A stretch of DNA of 64,000 nucleotides, taken from NCBI GenBank assembly GCA_911810475.1, contig OU461276.1, positions 1,021,501 through 1,085,500 on the forward strand, given 5' to 3'. The notes beneath the pieces are model-generated. The model was given only the letters and a program-made list of their open reading frames with translations, was not told where the DNA came from and did no database searches. The translations under genes and the position numbers were made by a program. This stretch comes from Candidatus Celerinatantimonas neptuna. GTDB taxonomy: Bacteria > Pseudomonadota > Gammaproteobacteria > Enterobacterales > Celerinatantimonadaceae. Within the stretch, counting starts at the first letter, position 1, and each line of letters begins with the position of its first letter. Positions 7,806-16,864 of the stretch are shown in pieces.

Positions 7806-9297
7806 ATGGTATCAACGCCAGAAACTGATCCATCAAATTGCACTGGTCATATTAATCGGATTTGCCATCAGCTTTTGCTTAACACTGTACCTACTCTCGT
7901 ACGATAAATCACAGCGTATCCATCAGTTATCAATATCCGGTGCTCTGGCACGAATTGTTTCAGTCAGTGAAACACTGGAAAAAACACCTGACACCTTACA
8001 CGATTCGATACTGTCTGCTAGTAGCAGCTCAGATTTGCATCTGTCACTTAGCAATTCTCCACAAATCAGTACCGACAATGACATCTCCCCAGCAGCCCAA
8101 CAGCTACTCAACCAACTTCGCCCAAGTGGTATCCAGCAAGTACGACTCAGCTCAGTCAATCAACCACTACAGCCGATGATGAATCTCTCCTACCAACAGA
8201 AGCAATCAATGCACCAGTCGATGATGAGGGAAAACAACTCTCAAAGAAACCGAAATTCAATGATGGGAGGAGCGTCGATGATGGGCTCTGCCATAAACTC
8301 GGTGCCCAACAACTCTGGCAGCCGTTACCGTCACTTTGCCAATACAGACTACAGCGCTACCATTAACGGCTCAGTACAACTGAGTAACGATCAGTGGCTA
8401 AACTTTTCATCAGGTGTTGAAAATAACATGATCCATTGGTCCACTCGCGTGCTAATTGCACTGTTCTCGATGATGCTTCTGACCATATTGCTCTCATTGA
8501 TGATTATTCACCGCGCGTTAAAACCCATTCGAGAACTAGGTAGGGCAGCACTGTCATTTGCAAAGAATAAACAGGTCAGCGAAGTTAGCAATAAGGCTCC
8601 ACTTGATTTAGCGCCAACCATCAGTGCTTTTAACAACATGCAACATCAAGTCACCGATTACCTAAAAGAGCGTACCAAATTGCTGGCTGCTATATCACAC
8701 GATCTGCGAACACCGCTGACCAGTTTACGTTTACGGCTTGAATTTATTGAAGACAGTGAAGACAAGCAGCAGATGCTCAAAACCCTTGCCACCATGGAAA
8801 AAATGCTGACTGAAACCATGCGATTTGCTAAAAATGATGCTCAAAAAGAAGCTCGCCAAGCCACCGATATTGACAGTCTTCTGCAAACTATTGTCGATGA
8901 ATATAACGAAAAAGGCATTGCTATCCGCTATCCAGAACAATCTGTTTTTATCGCATCGATTGCCCCACTAAGTGTTCGACGCATGATTGAAAACCTCATT
9001 AATAACGCCATCCAGTATGCAGGCCATAATGCCGCCATTTCTCTCAATGCCAAAAAGCTAAATAGCCAACTTGTCATCTGTGTAAGCGATGATGGTATTG
9101 GTATTCCCAAAGAAAAGCTCGATGAAGTTCTAAAGCCGTTTACCAGACTCAACAAAGCCCGTGACACCCAAAGCTCAAATATCGGCTTGGGGCTTTCAAT
9201 CACTCAATCGCTGGCCAGTGCCTATGGCGGACAACTGATACTAGAACCTAATGAACCACATGGACTCAAAGCAATGATTACAATGAGTTTAAGCTAA
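7798..9297 (+). CDS. Sensor histidine kinase with a Met-rich periplasmic loop
   Basis: A 499-residue kinase. TM1 lies at about 13-35, a periplasmic domain at about 36-220 and TM2 at about 222-246. A HAMP linker (IIHRALKPIRELG) follows, then HisKA with the H-box AAISHDLRTPLTSLRLRLEF and HATPase_c with NLINNAIQYA, DDGIGIP and GLGLSI. The periplasmic part has a striking stretch, SMHQSMMRENN and NSMMGGASMMGS (about residues 146-175), suitable for binding a soft metal. The start at 7798 overlaps the regulator stop; an upstream in-frame GTG at 7768 is less likely. It probably senses copper, silver or a related envelope stress, by inference from composition. Confidence 0.88.
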   Translation: MGKWYQRQKLIHQIALVILIGFAISFCLTLYLLSYDKSQRIHQLSISGALARIVSVSETLEKTPDTLHDSILSASSSSDLHLSLSNSPQISTDNDISPAAQQLLNQLRPSGIQQVRLSSVNQPLQPMMNLSYQQKQSMHQSMMRENNSQRNRNSMMGGASMMGSAINSVPNNSGSRYRHFANTDYSATINGSVQLSNDQWLNFSSGVENNMIHWSTRVLIALFSMMLLTILLSLMIIHRALKPIRELGRAALSFAKNKQVSEVSNKAPLDLAPTISAFNNMQHQVTDYLKERTKLLAAISHDLRTPLTSLRLRLEFIEDSEDKQQMLKTLATMEKMLTETMRFAKNDAQKEARQATDIDSLLQTIVDEYNEKGIAIRYPEQSVFIASIAPLSVRRMIENLINNAIQYAGHNAAISLNAKKLNSQLVICVSDDGIGIPKEKLDEVLKPFTRLNKARDTQSSNIGLGLSITQSLASAYGGQLILEPNEPHGLKAMITMSLS

Positions 9298-9788
9298 CTG
9301 CACATGAAACAATTAGACTAAAAACTCCTCAACTTACCAATATTCAACGAATGACTTGTCCATATTTTCAGACATTAATTGAGAAAAAGATCTTCATACC
9401 AGAACATTTCAACAGATAAACCAAGCCCCTCACGCTATAAACCTCAATATAACCCGCTCTATCTGATGGGTAGCTATTCAATCTTCATCCCGTGGCTCTG
9501 AATATGGCTTACTTTATTAAATGAATAGAAAAGAATATATTCATCTTTTTGTAAAATAAAAGACTCTATTCCTCTATTGATATCACTGAATTCTTGAAGT
9601 AGGGGTTTAAATTATTTAGATAGTATTAGAGTCAATAAATTATCATAAGATAATCTAATCAATTATTTTCTATAGAGAATTGATAATAAATCTTACAGAT
9701 TTGATAAATTGTTTTCTTTGTTTAACGAAGCAACAAAACCAATTGTTAAGCTATTTTTAACTATTTGATTTATTTAATCAATCAAAGA
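9298..9788. other. Non-coding AT-rich stretch holding hairpin repeat copy c
   Basis: No gene was recognised. A diverged hairpin copy lies at 9421-9474 (CCAAGCCCCTCACGCTATAA, then CAATATAACCCGCTCTATCTGATGGGTAG), close after the kinase gene. The rest is AT-rich with no clear signal. Confidence 0.45.
9421..9474 (+). repeat. Hairpin repeat, copy c (diverged)
   Basis: It follows the family layout of left arm CTCACGCTATAAACC, loop TCAATATAAC and right arm CGCTCTATCTGATGGGTAG, with more mismatches than copies b, d2 and e. It lies between the two-component genes and the LysR remnant and has the same orientation as the others. Confidence 0.5.
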
Positions 9789-10332
9789 TTAAGTATGAAA
9801 TGAAATACCACGACTCATATACAAAAATATATCTGAAGAACAATTAGCAAATCCATAATGGAAAAAATGACCATTGTTTATTTGAGCTTCTACAATAAAT
9901 TTAGGGGCAATTGTCACACCTAAATGAAATTTAACAGCATCTAATGCAAGAGCTAATGTATCGAATTCCATTTCGCTCGACTTCTCGATATGAATATGTT
10001 TTGCGTTACACCACTCTCTCCAAACAGGCTTTCTACTTTTAGCATGTAGAATGGTGACCAAGTTTTCTGTATTCTTGATCTTATCTTCATAATATTTTCT
10101 TGTACAAACTAATCCTATTTCATCTCGAAAAATTATTTCTTTCTTCTTTTCGATCCCGAATGATTCTCATAAAAAATAAACAAATCAATTCCCCCTGAGT
10201 ATAAGTTTCAATTGTTGCTTTTGAATTAAATTTAAAAGTTATTCTATCATTACTTTTAAATAATAAATCAAGCTTTGGTAAAAACCAATAACTTAATAAA
10301 CTTGAAGAACATCCTATCTTTAGGATATCCAC
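9789..10332 (-). pseudogene. LysR-type regulator, effector-domain remnant
   Basis: Reverse-strand pieces of a LysR substrate-binding domain. The first is DILKIGCSSSLLSYWFLPKL with NDRITFKFNSKATIETYTQG. After frameshifts (about 10060-10190) it continues as FRDEIGLVCTRKYYEDKI, KPVWREWCNAKH and LGVTIAPKFIVEAQI. The last is the GcvA-like end of the domain. The N-terminal helix-turn-helix is absent. The frame breaks off at about 10345, exactly where hairpin repeat copy d1 starts, so the gene was truncated there. Confidence 0.7.
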
Positions 10333-10344
10333 TTCAGAATCGGC

Positions 10345-10560
10345 AAACTAAGACATCCACTCCATAGAGTCAATAATGACAAACATTTCAGAAAAACCGG
10401 CATTCAAAAGAGGGATATTTGAGTTCACGATTTATGCTGACACGAAAACCCGTTTCGATTATTACAGTTATTCACCCTGAATATCATGATTTCGAAAGTG
10501 ATTTCGTTAGTAGGATGGGAAATTTGCATTTTTACACGAAATTGCCCAACTCAAACGAGG
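10345..10560 (+). repeat. Hairpin repeat, copy d1 (long form, decayed interior)
   Basis: The left arm CTAAGACATCCACTCC is followed by CAATAATGACAAAC and ATATTTGAGTTCACGATT. The interior resembles the small coding region in copy f (IYADTKTRFDYY here, MIAADKKACFDNYG there), but several stops interrupt it. I could not find the matching right arm, so this copy is incomplete. Confidence 0.55.
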
Positions 10561-10671
10561 CTGAGGGGTCTGGTCAAACACAGAAAGGTTGAATATTTAT
10601 GGGGCTAAACAACGCTGACGTATTTTTCGCCCGGAGAGCTTTAACCTGCTGGTATTTGAGAAAATTTTAGT

Positions 10672-10738
10672 AAACTAAGCCATCCACCTTATGAACCCTT
10701 GATATAACTGGTTCTATGAGGTGGGAGTCCTGGATTAT
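10672..10738 (+). repeat. Hairpin repeat, copy d2 (short form)
   Basis: One of the best copies: CTAAGCCATCCACCTTATGA, ACC, loop CTTGATATAACT, GGTTCTATGAGGTGG, then a diverged arm end and CTGGATTAT. Arms of about 15 bp pair almost perfectly, and in other copies the stem extends to about 20 bp. It lies between repeat d1 and the ISAs1 remnant. Confidence 0.75.
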
Positions 10739-10802
10739 CTGCAAACTGTATTGTTCCTAAACAAGGGGCAAAGATTACTTAATGTCCGTAAAGGATAATT
10801 AA

Positions 10803-11126
10803 CCTCGTTTACATACGCTTTTTCAATCGAATTTTTCGTTAGAGAAGTTATCGCAATATTCATCGCATGCAGTAGAACAAGAAGAGATAAGGCACGGAGG
10901 AAGAAAAATGATAAGAACCTATATTACAGTGCCCTTTAGTGAACAGTTTGGCGACTTTGTAATGGATTGGAAAGAGCTGAAAACATTATGCATAACAATG
11001 ACGTATCAGAAAAAGAATGGCGAAGCATCAGGAAGTTTAGGGATACGTTATTTTATTTCTTCAAAAGAGCTTTCAAGTGAACGTTTTGAAGAATTATGCC
11101 GAAGGCATTGGGGGGGAATGCACTGA
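10803..11126 (+). pseudogene. ISAs1-family transposase C-terminal fragment
   Basis: The frame gives EQEEIRHGGRKMIRTYITVP, then LKTLCITMTYQKKNG and IRYFISSKELSSERFEELC, ending at RRHWG followed by a stop. The 'RYFISSKELS ... HWG' order is typical of ISAs1/H-repeat transposases shortly before their ENxLHW motif, which is missing here. Both ends are lost. An ATG at 10908 could give a 72-residue product, but it would be only a fragment. Confidence 0.7.
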
Positions 11127-11513
11127 TGGTTAGATTCGCTGATACGAGAGTATGATAGCAAGATTCTCTATACCCATACAGCAGAAAATTGTCACGGATA
11201 AGACAGATGTGTATGAACTTTATTAAGTTGATAGATATGAAAGGGGCGTTAAAATGTACCCTGAATACAGAATTTAGAGAATATGTTTTATTTGGTAATT
11301 AACAGTTTGTTAACTCATGTATGAGCACTGGGTTTAACACTCAACGAATCAAAAAGATGATATTGATAATATCATTAAAATATGATCAATTCTTATTGAT
11401 ATTTATAATTGAAAGGTGTTAAATAAAGAAATTACAACTAGAAATTTTGTATATGTAATGATTAATAATCATTAGCAAATAAACACTAAATAACATGTTA
11501 AAATGGAAGAGAA
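11127..11513. other. AT-rich intergenic region
   Basis: No gene similarity was seen. It is strongly AT-rich and precedes the decayed kinase gene; it probably holds that cluster's promoter, but no convincing element could be picked out. Confidence 0.35.
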
Positions 11514-12080
11514 ATGACGAACCACAATATCGGCACATCTTTTTTTAAAAAAAAGTTGTTCAGTAAGTATAAATGGTACATTTTGTGAATTATTTCAAGG
11601 TGCTTTAAGTGTTGAAAAAAATGATGAATTTCTAGTATCGTTACCTATTTGTAGGACATCTAGTGCAATATTTTATCCAAGCGGAAAGCTTGATACAGTA
11701 CATATAACTCCACGAGAATTAAAGAAAACTCAAAGAGCTGTAGAGCAGTATTTAAAACGGATTGAGCGTTCAATTGCAGGAGTTATATATATTGAATCAC
11801 AATTGCCATAGGAACAAGGTTTAGCAATTTCTTCAGAAAGAGATATTTAATGATTATGATGTTCGTTTATATGGACAGTTATATAAAATTTTAAAGTTGG
11901 CTGTTAGACAAATGGATTTAAAAAATTGCAAATATTACAACAGAGTATTGTCGATTGAATCAACAAAAAAATCCTAATGCCTTATATGGTCAGGTACAGA
12001 GTATTGCATTTGCGTGTGGGGGATTAGGATGGGTTTGTTGTCATAGTGGAACAAATTATTGAATATTTGTGACAGAATGA
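11514..12080 (+). pseudogene. GHMP-fold (PduX-like) L-threonine kinase, several frameshifts
   Basis: An ATG at 11514 follows a GGAAGAGAA. After a shift in an A8 run (11547-11554) the frame reads SCSVSINGTFCELFQGALSV and FLVSLPICRTSSAIFY, a PduX-type N-terminus with the GxxxELxQG signature. Later pieces are GVIYIESQLP, then IEQ with its Ile codon now a TAG, LAISSERDI, YDVRLYGQLYKILKLA, and NALYGQVQSIAFACGGLGW with CCHSGTNY, which is the C-terminal 'VxxAHSGT' region of this family. A TGA interrupts the end. The intact enzyme would make O-phospho-L-threonine (or phosphoserine). It is the first gene of a cluster with a PLP enzyme and an ATP-grasp ligase. Confidence 0.6.
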
Positions 12081-12123
12081 GTGAAATATCTAAACTTATT
12101 ATTTTTAAGAACTGGTAAAAAAA

Positions 12124-13119
12124 ATGCTATTAAAACATGGAATAGAACAATATTTAGAACCAAATTATTATAAATTGTATCATAGTTTATTTCTAGCTCA
12201 ATTTTCGGTAATGAAGGCAGTTCCAGCTTTTCATATTTTAAAACAGGCTATTAATAATAATCAAATTGACAAAAATACTACCATCGTGGATTCATCTAGT
12301 GGCACATTTGCTTTAGGTCTAGCGATGGCATGTAATTACTTTGACTTAGAGCTTAAGATCGTATCTGACCCTGCAATGTCCTCAACGTTAGTAAACCGCG
12401 TTACCAACCTTGGTGCTGAAGTTATTATAGTCGATGAGCCGGATGAATCCGGAAATTATCAGAAACATAGGTTACAAAGACTTAACAGTATAATAAATGA
12501 GACAAATAACGTTTTCTGGTGCAAGCAATATCATAATCCAGAAAATTCATTCGCATATGCTCCATTAGCTAAACAATTAATTGACATGTTTGGGACAGAA
12601 CTAGTTATTATTGGAAGCGTCGGTTCTGGTGGTTCTACCTCAGGCGTATGCCAGGAACTAACAAGACTGGGTGCTAAGTTTAAACTTGTAGCTGTAGATA
12701 CTTTTGGAAGCGTTTTGTTTGGTTTGGAAGATAGACCAAGAAAACTTCGCGGATTAGGTAATAGCATAATTCCCCAAAACCTTAAGAAACAATATGTAAA
12801 TAGAGTCCACTGGGTTAGTGCAGAAAATGCCTTTAATAATGCTAGAAATCTTCATAGAGCAAAGGGATTGTTTTGCGGACCAACAACTGCTGCATCAATT
12901 TTGGTTGCAGAAGAGGAGTACGCTAATTCCAAAGGTGATATTCCGCATATTGTGATTGGTCCAGATGATGGAGTCATATATTTAGATTCTGTGTATTCAG
13001 ATCAGTGGTTAATAGATAATGGATTTAAGATAGGAAATATTTCTAAGTGTTCTTTAGAGGTTAAATGCTTAGCTGATATACCAAAAAATGAAAATAGCTG
13101 GGTATCGATGATACTATAA
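12124..13119 (+). CDS. PLP-dependent cysteine-synthase-like enzyme (fold type II)
   Basis: A 331-residue protein of the tryptophan-synthase-beta family. FSVMKAVPAFHIL places the PLP lysine (about K36) where cysteine synthases have SVKDR. SSGTFALGLA matches the substrate loop TSGNTGxGLA, with the usual Asn missing. GSVGSGGSTSG is the phosphate-binding glycine loop. It is the only apparently intact gene of its cluster. In characterised relatives such as SbnA, this fold replaces the phosphate of O-phospho-L-serine. The kinase remnant next to it suggests O-phospho-threonine or -serine as substrate, which is inference. AT-rich codon use sets it apart from the core genes. Confidence 0.75.
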   Translation: MLLKHGIEQYLEPNYYKLYHSLFLAQFSVMKAVPAFHILKQAINNNQIDKNTTIVDSSSGTFALGLAMACNYFDLELKIVSDPAMSSTLVNRVTNLGAEVIIVDEPDESGNYQKHRLQRLNSIINETNNVFWCKQYHNPENSFAYAPLAKQLIDMFGTELVIIGSVGSGGSTSGVCQELTRLGAKFKLVAVDTFGSVLFGLEDRPRKLRGLGNSIIPQNLKKQYVNRVHWVSAENAFNNARNLHRAKGLFCGPTTAASILVAEEEYANSKGDIPHIVIGPDDGVIYLDSVYSDQWLIDNGFKIGNISKCSLEVKCLADIPKNENSWVSMIL

Positions 13120-13141
13120 CAAGTAACTAGTCTGGTGATTT

Positions 13142-14291
13142 ATGAACTATTTTGCAGATAAAACTATCTATATTATTGAAAGTAATACAACTGGTACTGG
13201 TGAAAACTTTCTTGAGATATTAGTAATATCATGCCCAAAAGATTGTATTTTTTGCTAGCAATCCAGATAAGTATCCATACTTGGAACATTACACAGTTTC
13301 AGTAATTAAAGCTGACACAGGCAATACTGATACTATCAAACTATTAGTTAAGAAATTAGAAGTACCTTCATATTTCTTCTCTACTAGTGAATATTTTATT
13401 GAAATATGTGCAGAGTTGAATTTTGCATACGACACTGAATATAATTCAATTAAATGCGTAAAGAAATGTAGAAATAAAATAGAGTTATACAGAACTCTAA
13501 TAAAAAACAACATAAATTGTCCAAAAAACTATCAACTGAATGAACTGCAAAACGAAATAAATCTAGAATTCCCAGTCATTGTAAAACCGATTAGTAGGAG
13601 TGGCCCAATCGGGGTAGAATTAATATATGATGCTTCTCATTTTTCAAAATATATGACCACTTACAAAGTGGATAAGATACTGGTTTAAGTAGTATATCGA
13701 TGGACAAGAATATTCAGTAGAAACTTTGACTAATTGTGGCGAACATCCAATTATAGGAATTGTTAAAAAAGACTGGGTCCACTTCCGCATTTCGTTGAGA
13801 TTGGGCACACATTTCCGTCTGGGTTGGATCAGTCAATGCAGCAATTGGTGAATTCAATGGTTGTGCGAGCATTGGATTCAGTTGGCTACAAGTTTGGACC
13901 TGCGCATACTGATATAAAATTTAAAAATGGAATACCTTATATTATAGAGATTAACCCTCTATTAGCTGATGGACTACCCCCTGTAATGCTTAACAAACTC
14001 ACTGAAAAGGACATTTTTGAGCAGGCTCTTAAGTCACTCATTTTTAATAGCAGTGAGAGGAATAACATCGATTTGGAAGTAGCTCTAAATAGGAATAAAT
14101 TTTCCGCAATAACTTTCGGATTTGCAAACAAAACCGTACGAGTTCAATCAATTAATTGCCCATTTACTTCAGAAGATATCGTTATTAAGAAATTACGAAA
14201 TCTTGATGATATTGTTGGTGGCTATAATGACTTTAGAGATCGGTATCTGTGCGTAGTAGGAGTAGATGATAAAAACATAGAGAGTCAGTGA
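13142..14291 (+). pseudogene. ATP-grasp carboxylate-amine ligase, frameshifted
   Basis: It starts at ATG 13142 (MNYFADKTIYIIESNTTGTG), shifts in a T-run near 13248 into FFASNPDKYPYLEHYTVSVI, and reads through FPVIVKPISRSGPIGVEL, an ATP-grasp lysine strand. A stop and further shifts follow between 13686 and 13830 (YIDGQEYSVETLTN, then GHTFPSGLDQSMQQ). The frame resumes as FGPAHTDIKFKNGIPYIIEI and NPLLADGLPP, the Mg-binding end of the ATP-grasp domain. Relatives join amino acids to amines or other amino acids. The cluster probably made a dipeptide-like small molecule, but this gene is now broken. Confidence 0.7.
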
Positions 14292-14352
14292 CCTGCTCCC
14301 CGCTTTCTAATCCAACTAAAACATTAGTAATGTTCATCATAGAAGAAGAAAG

Positions 14353-14493
14353 ATGAACGTGAAAAAACGATTCAACGAGCAACAAATTATGACCATCCTC
14401 AAGGAAGCTGAAGCGGGGATCCTTGTCAAAGAGCTGTGTCGTAAACATAAGAAGAAACCAAAGAAACCAAGACATATATGGACGCCCCGGTGA
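14353..14493 (+). pseudogene. IS3-family OrfA fragment
   Basis: The first 30 residues, MNVKKRFNEQQIMTILKEAE and AGILVKELCRKH, match the helix-turn-helix start of a different IS3-family OrfA from the one at 3250. The similarity ends at about 14448, where the left arm of hairpin repeat copy e begins; the remaining codons are repeat and IS110 sequence. Confidence 0.7.
14463..14474 (+). repeat. Hairpin repeat, copy e, left piece (split by IS110)
   Basis: AAACCAAGACAT, the outer left end of the repeat. The sequence continues at 15671 after an inserted IS110-family element. The uninterrupted counterpart is seen in copy b (AAACCAAGACACCCACC at 6381). Confidence 0.65.
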
Positions 14494-15670
14494 TTGCAAG
14501 GACTGATTAGGTACGGTTCGCTGACATATATCCGACGTCGTAGTGGGCTGCTTTGTGGCCCGCGGCAGGCTGAAACGCCCGTTTCATATCAAATGCCTCT
14601 TGGGTGCTGATGATGTGCCACCCAATACGGCAAAGCTTATTGGCCAAGGCAACGATGCCTTTCACTTTGCCTCGACGCTGAATAAGCGCACGTAACCACC
14701 GCCCCATGGCGTCATCACGCTTGTCTGCAAAACGAATGATCGAACGGGCACCATGCAAAATGAGTGTCCGCAACTGTTTGTTGCCATTTTTGGTGATGCC
14801 ACCCAATTAGATTGACCGCCAGAGCTGTGCTGACGAGGAACCAGTCCGCACCACGCAGAGAGTTGTCTACCATTCTGGAACTGGCAACCATCACCTAACT
14901 CACTTAACCATGCGGCACAGATAATAGGGCCAAACCCTGGGATAGCTAGCAATGCTTTGAACCTGGGCTGTTGCTGACACAGTTCAAGAATGTCCTTTCC
15001 CACGCTCTCAATATCTTCACGGATAAGTCTGAGTTCATCCTAGATCTCCCGTAGCAATCGCCTCATGACCACAGACAAGCCATTTTCAGCATCTTCCAGA
15101 GCCAACGGTAAAAGCTCACGAAACTTTTAATGTGTCTTGGGAAAATCACGCCATACTCAGCCGCAAATGCACGCGCTTGATTGACCCTACTTGTTCGTTG
15201 CTCAACCAGCCGTGGCCTGACATGACGCAACGCCTTGATGTCTTGCTGCTCTAGGGTTTTGACAGGCACAAAATGAAGTAAAGGCCTAAGGGCTGCCTCG
15301 CAAATGGCACGGGCATCATTCGCATCATTTTTCTGGTGGCCGACACATGGTTTCACATGCTAGGCGGGTATCAATCTTACCTTGAAACCTAAGGATTGGA
15401 TTTGTCGCGCCCAGTGATGAGCGGTTGCACAAGCCTCCATGGCGACAATGCAATCCTTAGGTAGTTGTCGAAGCTTATCAAGCAGCAGCTCGCGCTTAAC
15501 CTTTCGGTTCCAAGCGATGGAGTCATCTTGTAAGAGCACACAAACCTGAAAAATAGATTTGGCGATATCGAGGCCAACGACTTTAATATTCATGATGGAT
15601 GTTCCTCATTGGAATTAAGTGACAACCTAATTCTGGCGCATTGACGCCGAAAGAGGGGCGTCCATCACAT
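14475..15670 (-). mobile_element. IS110-family element inserted in hairpin repeat e
   Basis: About 1.2 kb. The ends carry subterminal inverted sequences TGGACGCCCC (14479) and GGGGCGTCCA (15655), with no long terminal repeats, as in IS110/IS1111 elements. The element lies exactly between the two pieces of a hairpin repeat. Only about 30 bases separate its coding part from the 14475 end and about 80 from the other end, leaving little room for a guide RNA, so an end may be eroded. The transposase is broken. Confidence 0.7.
14507..15593 (-). pseudogene. IS110-family transposase, multiple stops and frameshifts
   Basis: On the reverse strand it starts at 15593 with MNIKVVGLDIAKSIFQVCVL, the DEDD nuclease-like N-terminus. 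An in-frame TAG lies between VRLIPA and HVKPCVGHQKNDANDARAIC. A frameshift occurs near 15110 and another stop before DELRLIREDIESVGKDIL. The transposase_20 core follows as FKALLAIPGFGPIICAAWL and WCGLVPRQHSSGGQSN, and another frameshift leads to GGITKNGNKQLRTLILHGAR. All parts are present in order but the gene cannot make a full protein. Confidence 0.85.
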
Positions 15671-15727
15671 CACCCACCTCATAAACCTTGATATCACTGG
15701 TTTCACTAAGTGGATGGCCTAGATTAT
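15671..15727 (+). repeat. Hairpin repeat, copy e, right piece
   Basis: CACCCACCTCATAAACC, loop TTGATATCACT, GGTTTCACTAAGTGG, then ATGGCCTAGATTAT. With the left piece at 14463 it reconstitutes one full copy interrupted by IS110. Confidence 0.75.
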
Positions 15728-15737
15728 TTTTAGACAG

Positions 15738-15930
15738 ACTCATCACCGCCCCATCCAGTTTCGGCACGGCCATGATCATAGTCAGGTAATCCGCCAGAGA
15801 AATGTTTGATGGCTTTTCACAACAGCCAGAAACACCGCCAACAGCGACTTTGCATTCGCCGGATTCACCAGAAAATGCCGAACACACCACATCCGCATCT
15901 CCGGTGGCATTGCCATCACTATCCTGTCAG
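15738..15930 (-). pseudogene. Conjugative-transfer TraN-like fragment
   Basis: A short reverse-strand stretch reads VVCSAFSGESGECKVAVGGV, then SGCCEKPSNISLADYLTMIM and AVPKLDGAVMSL. The cysteine-rich pattern and 'LADY...IMAVPKLD' segment resemble TraN mating-pair stabilisation proteins of ICE/plasmid transfer systems. Both ends are missing. The base composition is richer in GC than its neighbours. If the assignment is right, it is the scar of a lost conjugative element. The similarity is recalled, not computed. Confidence 0.4.
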
Positions 15931-16061
15931 ATGACATTGGTGCTTAAGCTCGTATTGGGGCAAAAGCATGATGGAAGCAATCTATCAATTTTAGGTTTTG
16001 AAAGATTGTGTCTCACCTAATCCAGGTAATCACACTAATCCAGCTTACCAATGTCACAACG

Positions 16062-16610
16062 TTATTCATTCAATAACGATTCTACAGCTTTAATTGCTTT
16101 TTCTTGCATGGTAGTTTTAACTCCTACCATTGGAAGGTTTATCCCTTTTTGCTCAAATTTTTCTAAAAGCTGTTGAATGAAAACGCCTTCTCCATTGATC
16201 TCTTCATTGTCAACAGAAGTGGTATTGATACCACAACTTGGTGAACGGTTTACACCTATAACACCATGAATGGTAAATCCATTTTTTAAATACTCATTAA
16301 CCTGAAAGAAAACATTATCCACTATGGTTTTTATTGTCTTTTGGCTACTTTCAGTAAGAAGTTGCTGTCGAATTCGAGAATTTTCTTCTAATACACGACG
16401 CTTGCAACCACTAATATCCCCCCGGTCTAAACCAAGGCAAAGTAGCTCAGGGCAAGGCATCTGAATAATCCCGACGTTCTTCTCTACTAATTTATTAATA
16501 ATATCGGTAAATGTACCTGCGTAATCTGCCGTTCCGTCAGAGATAGAATTTTGATTTAATAAACAATGTGATACCAAAACTAATTTTTTACTTCTATTAT
16601 CTTCAAACAT
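16062..16610 (-). CDS. TudS-type putative desulfidase (CD3072-like)
   Basis: About 182 residues. Conserved cysteines appear in HCLLNQN, MPCPELLCLG, ISGCKRR and SPSCGINTT, as expected for the TudS/DUF523-related family, in which Cys ligands hold a [4Fe-4S] cluster that removes sulfur from thiouracil-like compounds. The start at 16610 (MFEDNRSKKLVL) is supported by the same start in the disrupted paralogue at 3099; an upstream in-frame start would add seven residues. It appears intact. The actual substrate is unknown. Confidence 0.75.
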   Translation of the reverse strand: MFEDNRSKKLVLVSHCLLNQNSISDGTADYAGTFTDIINKLVEKNVGIIQMPCPELLCLGLDRGDISGCKRRVLEENSRIRQQLLTESSQKTIKTIVDNVFFQVNEYLKNGFTIHGVIGVNRSPSCGINTTSVDNEEINGEGVFIQQLLEKFEQKGINLPMVGVKTTMQEKAIKAVESLLNE

Positions 16611-16864
16611 CTTTTTCTTTCCATGCAACAATGCTCAAAGAATAATTATGCATCACAATTTTTAAGTCAGTCAAAAGGGTTCTCCCCCGTTTTCACGAGC
16701 TATAGTGAGTAATTTAAAAGAGAAAAGAGATATATTCCGGAGTAACCGGACAAGGAGAGCTTGCCGTCACCGCCAGCCACAGTCGCCCACGGGTCAGTAA
16801 TAACAACCCTTTTAGTGTAGTGGCCAATAAATATTGGCCACTATGGCAACGTTATCGTCTATGG

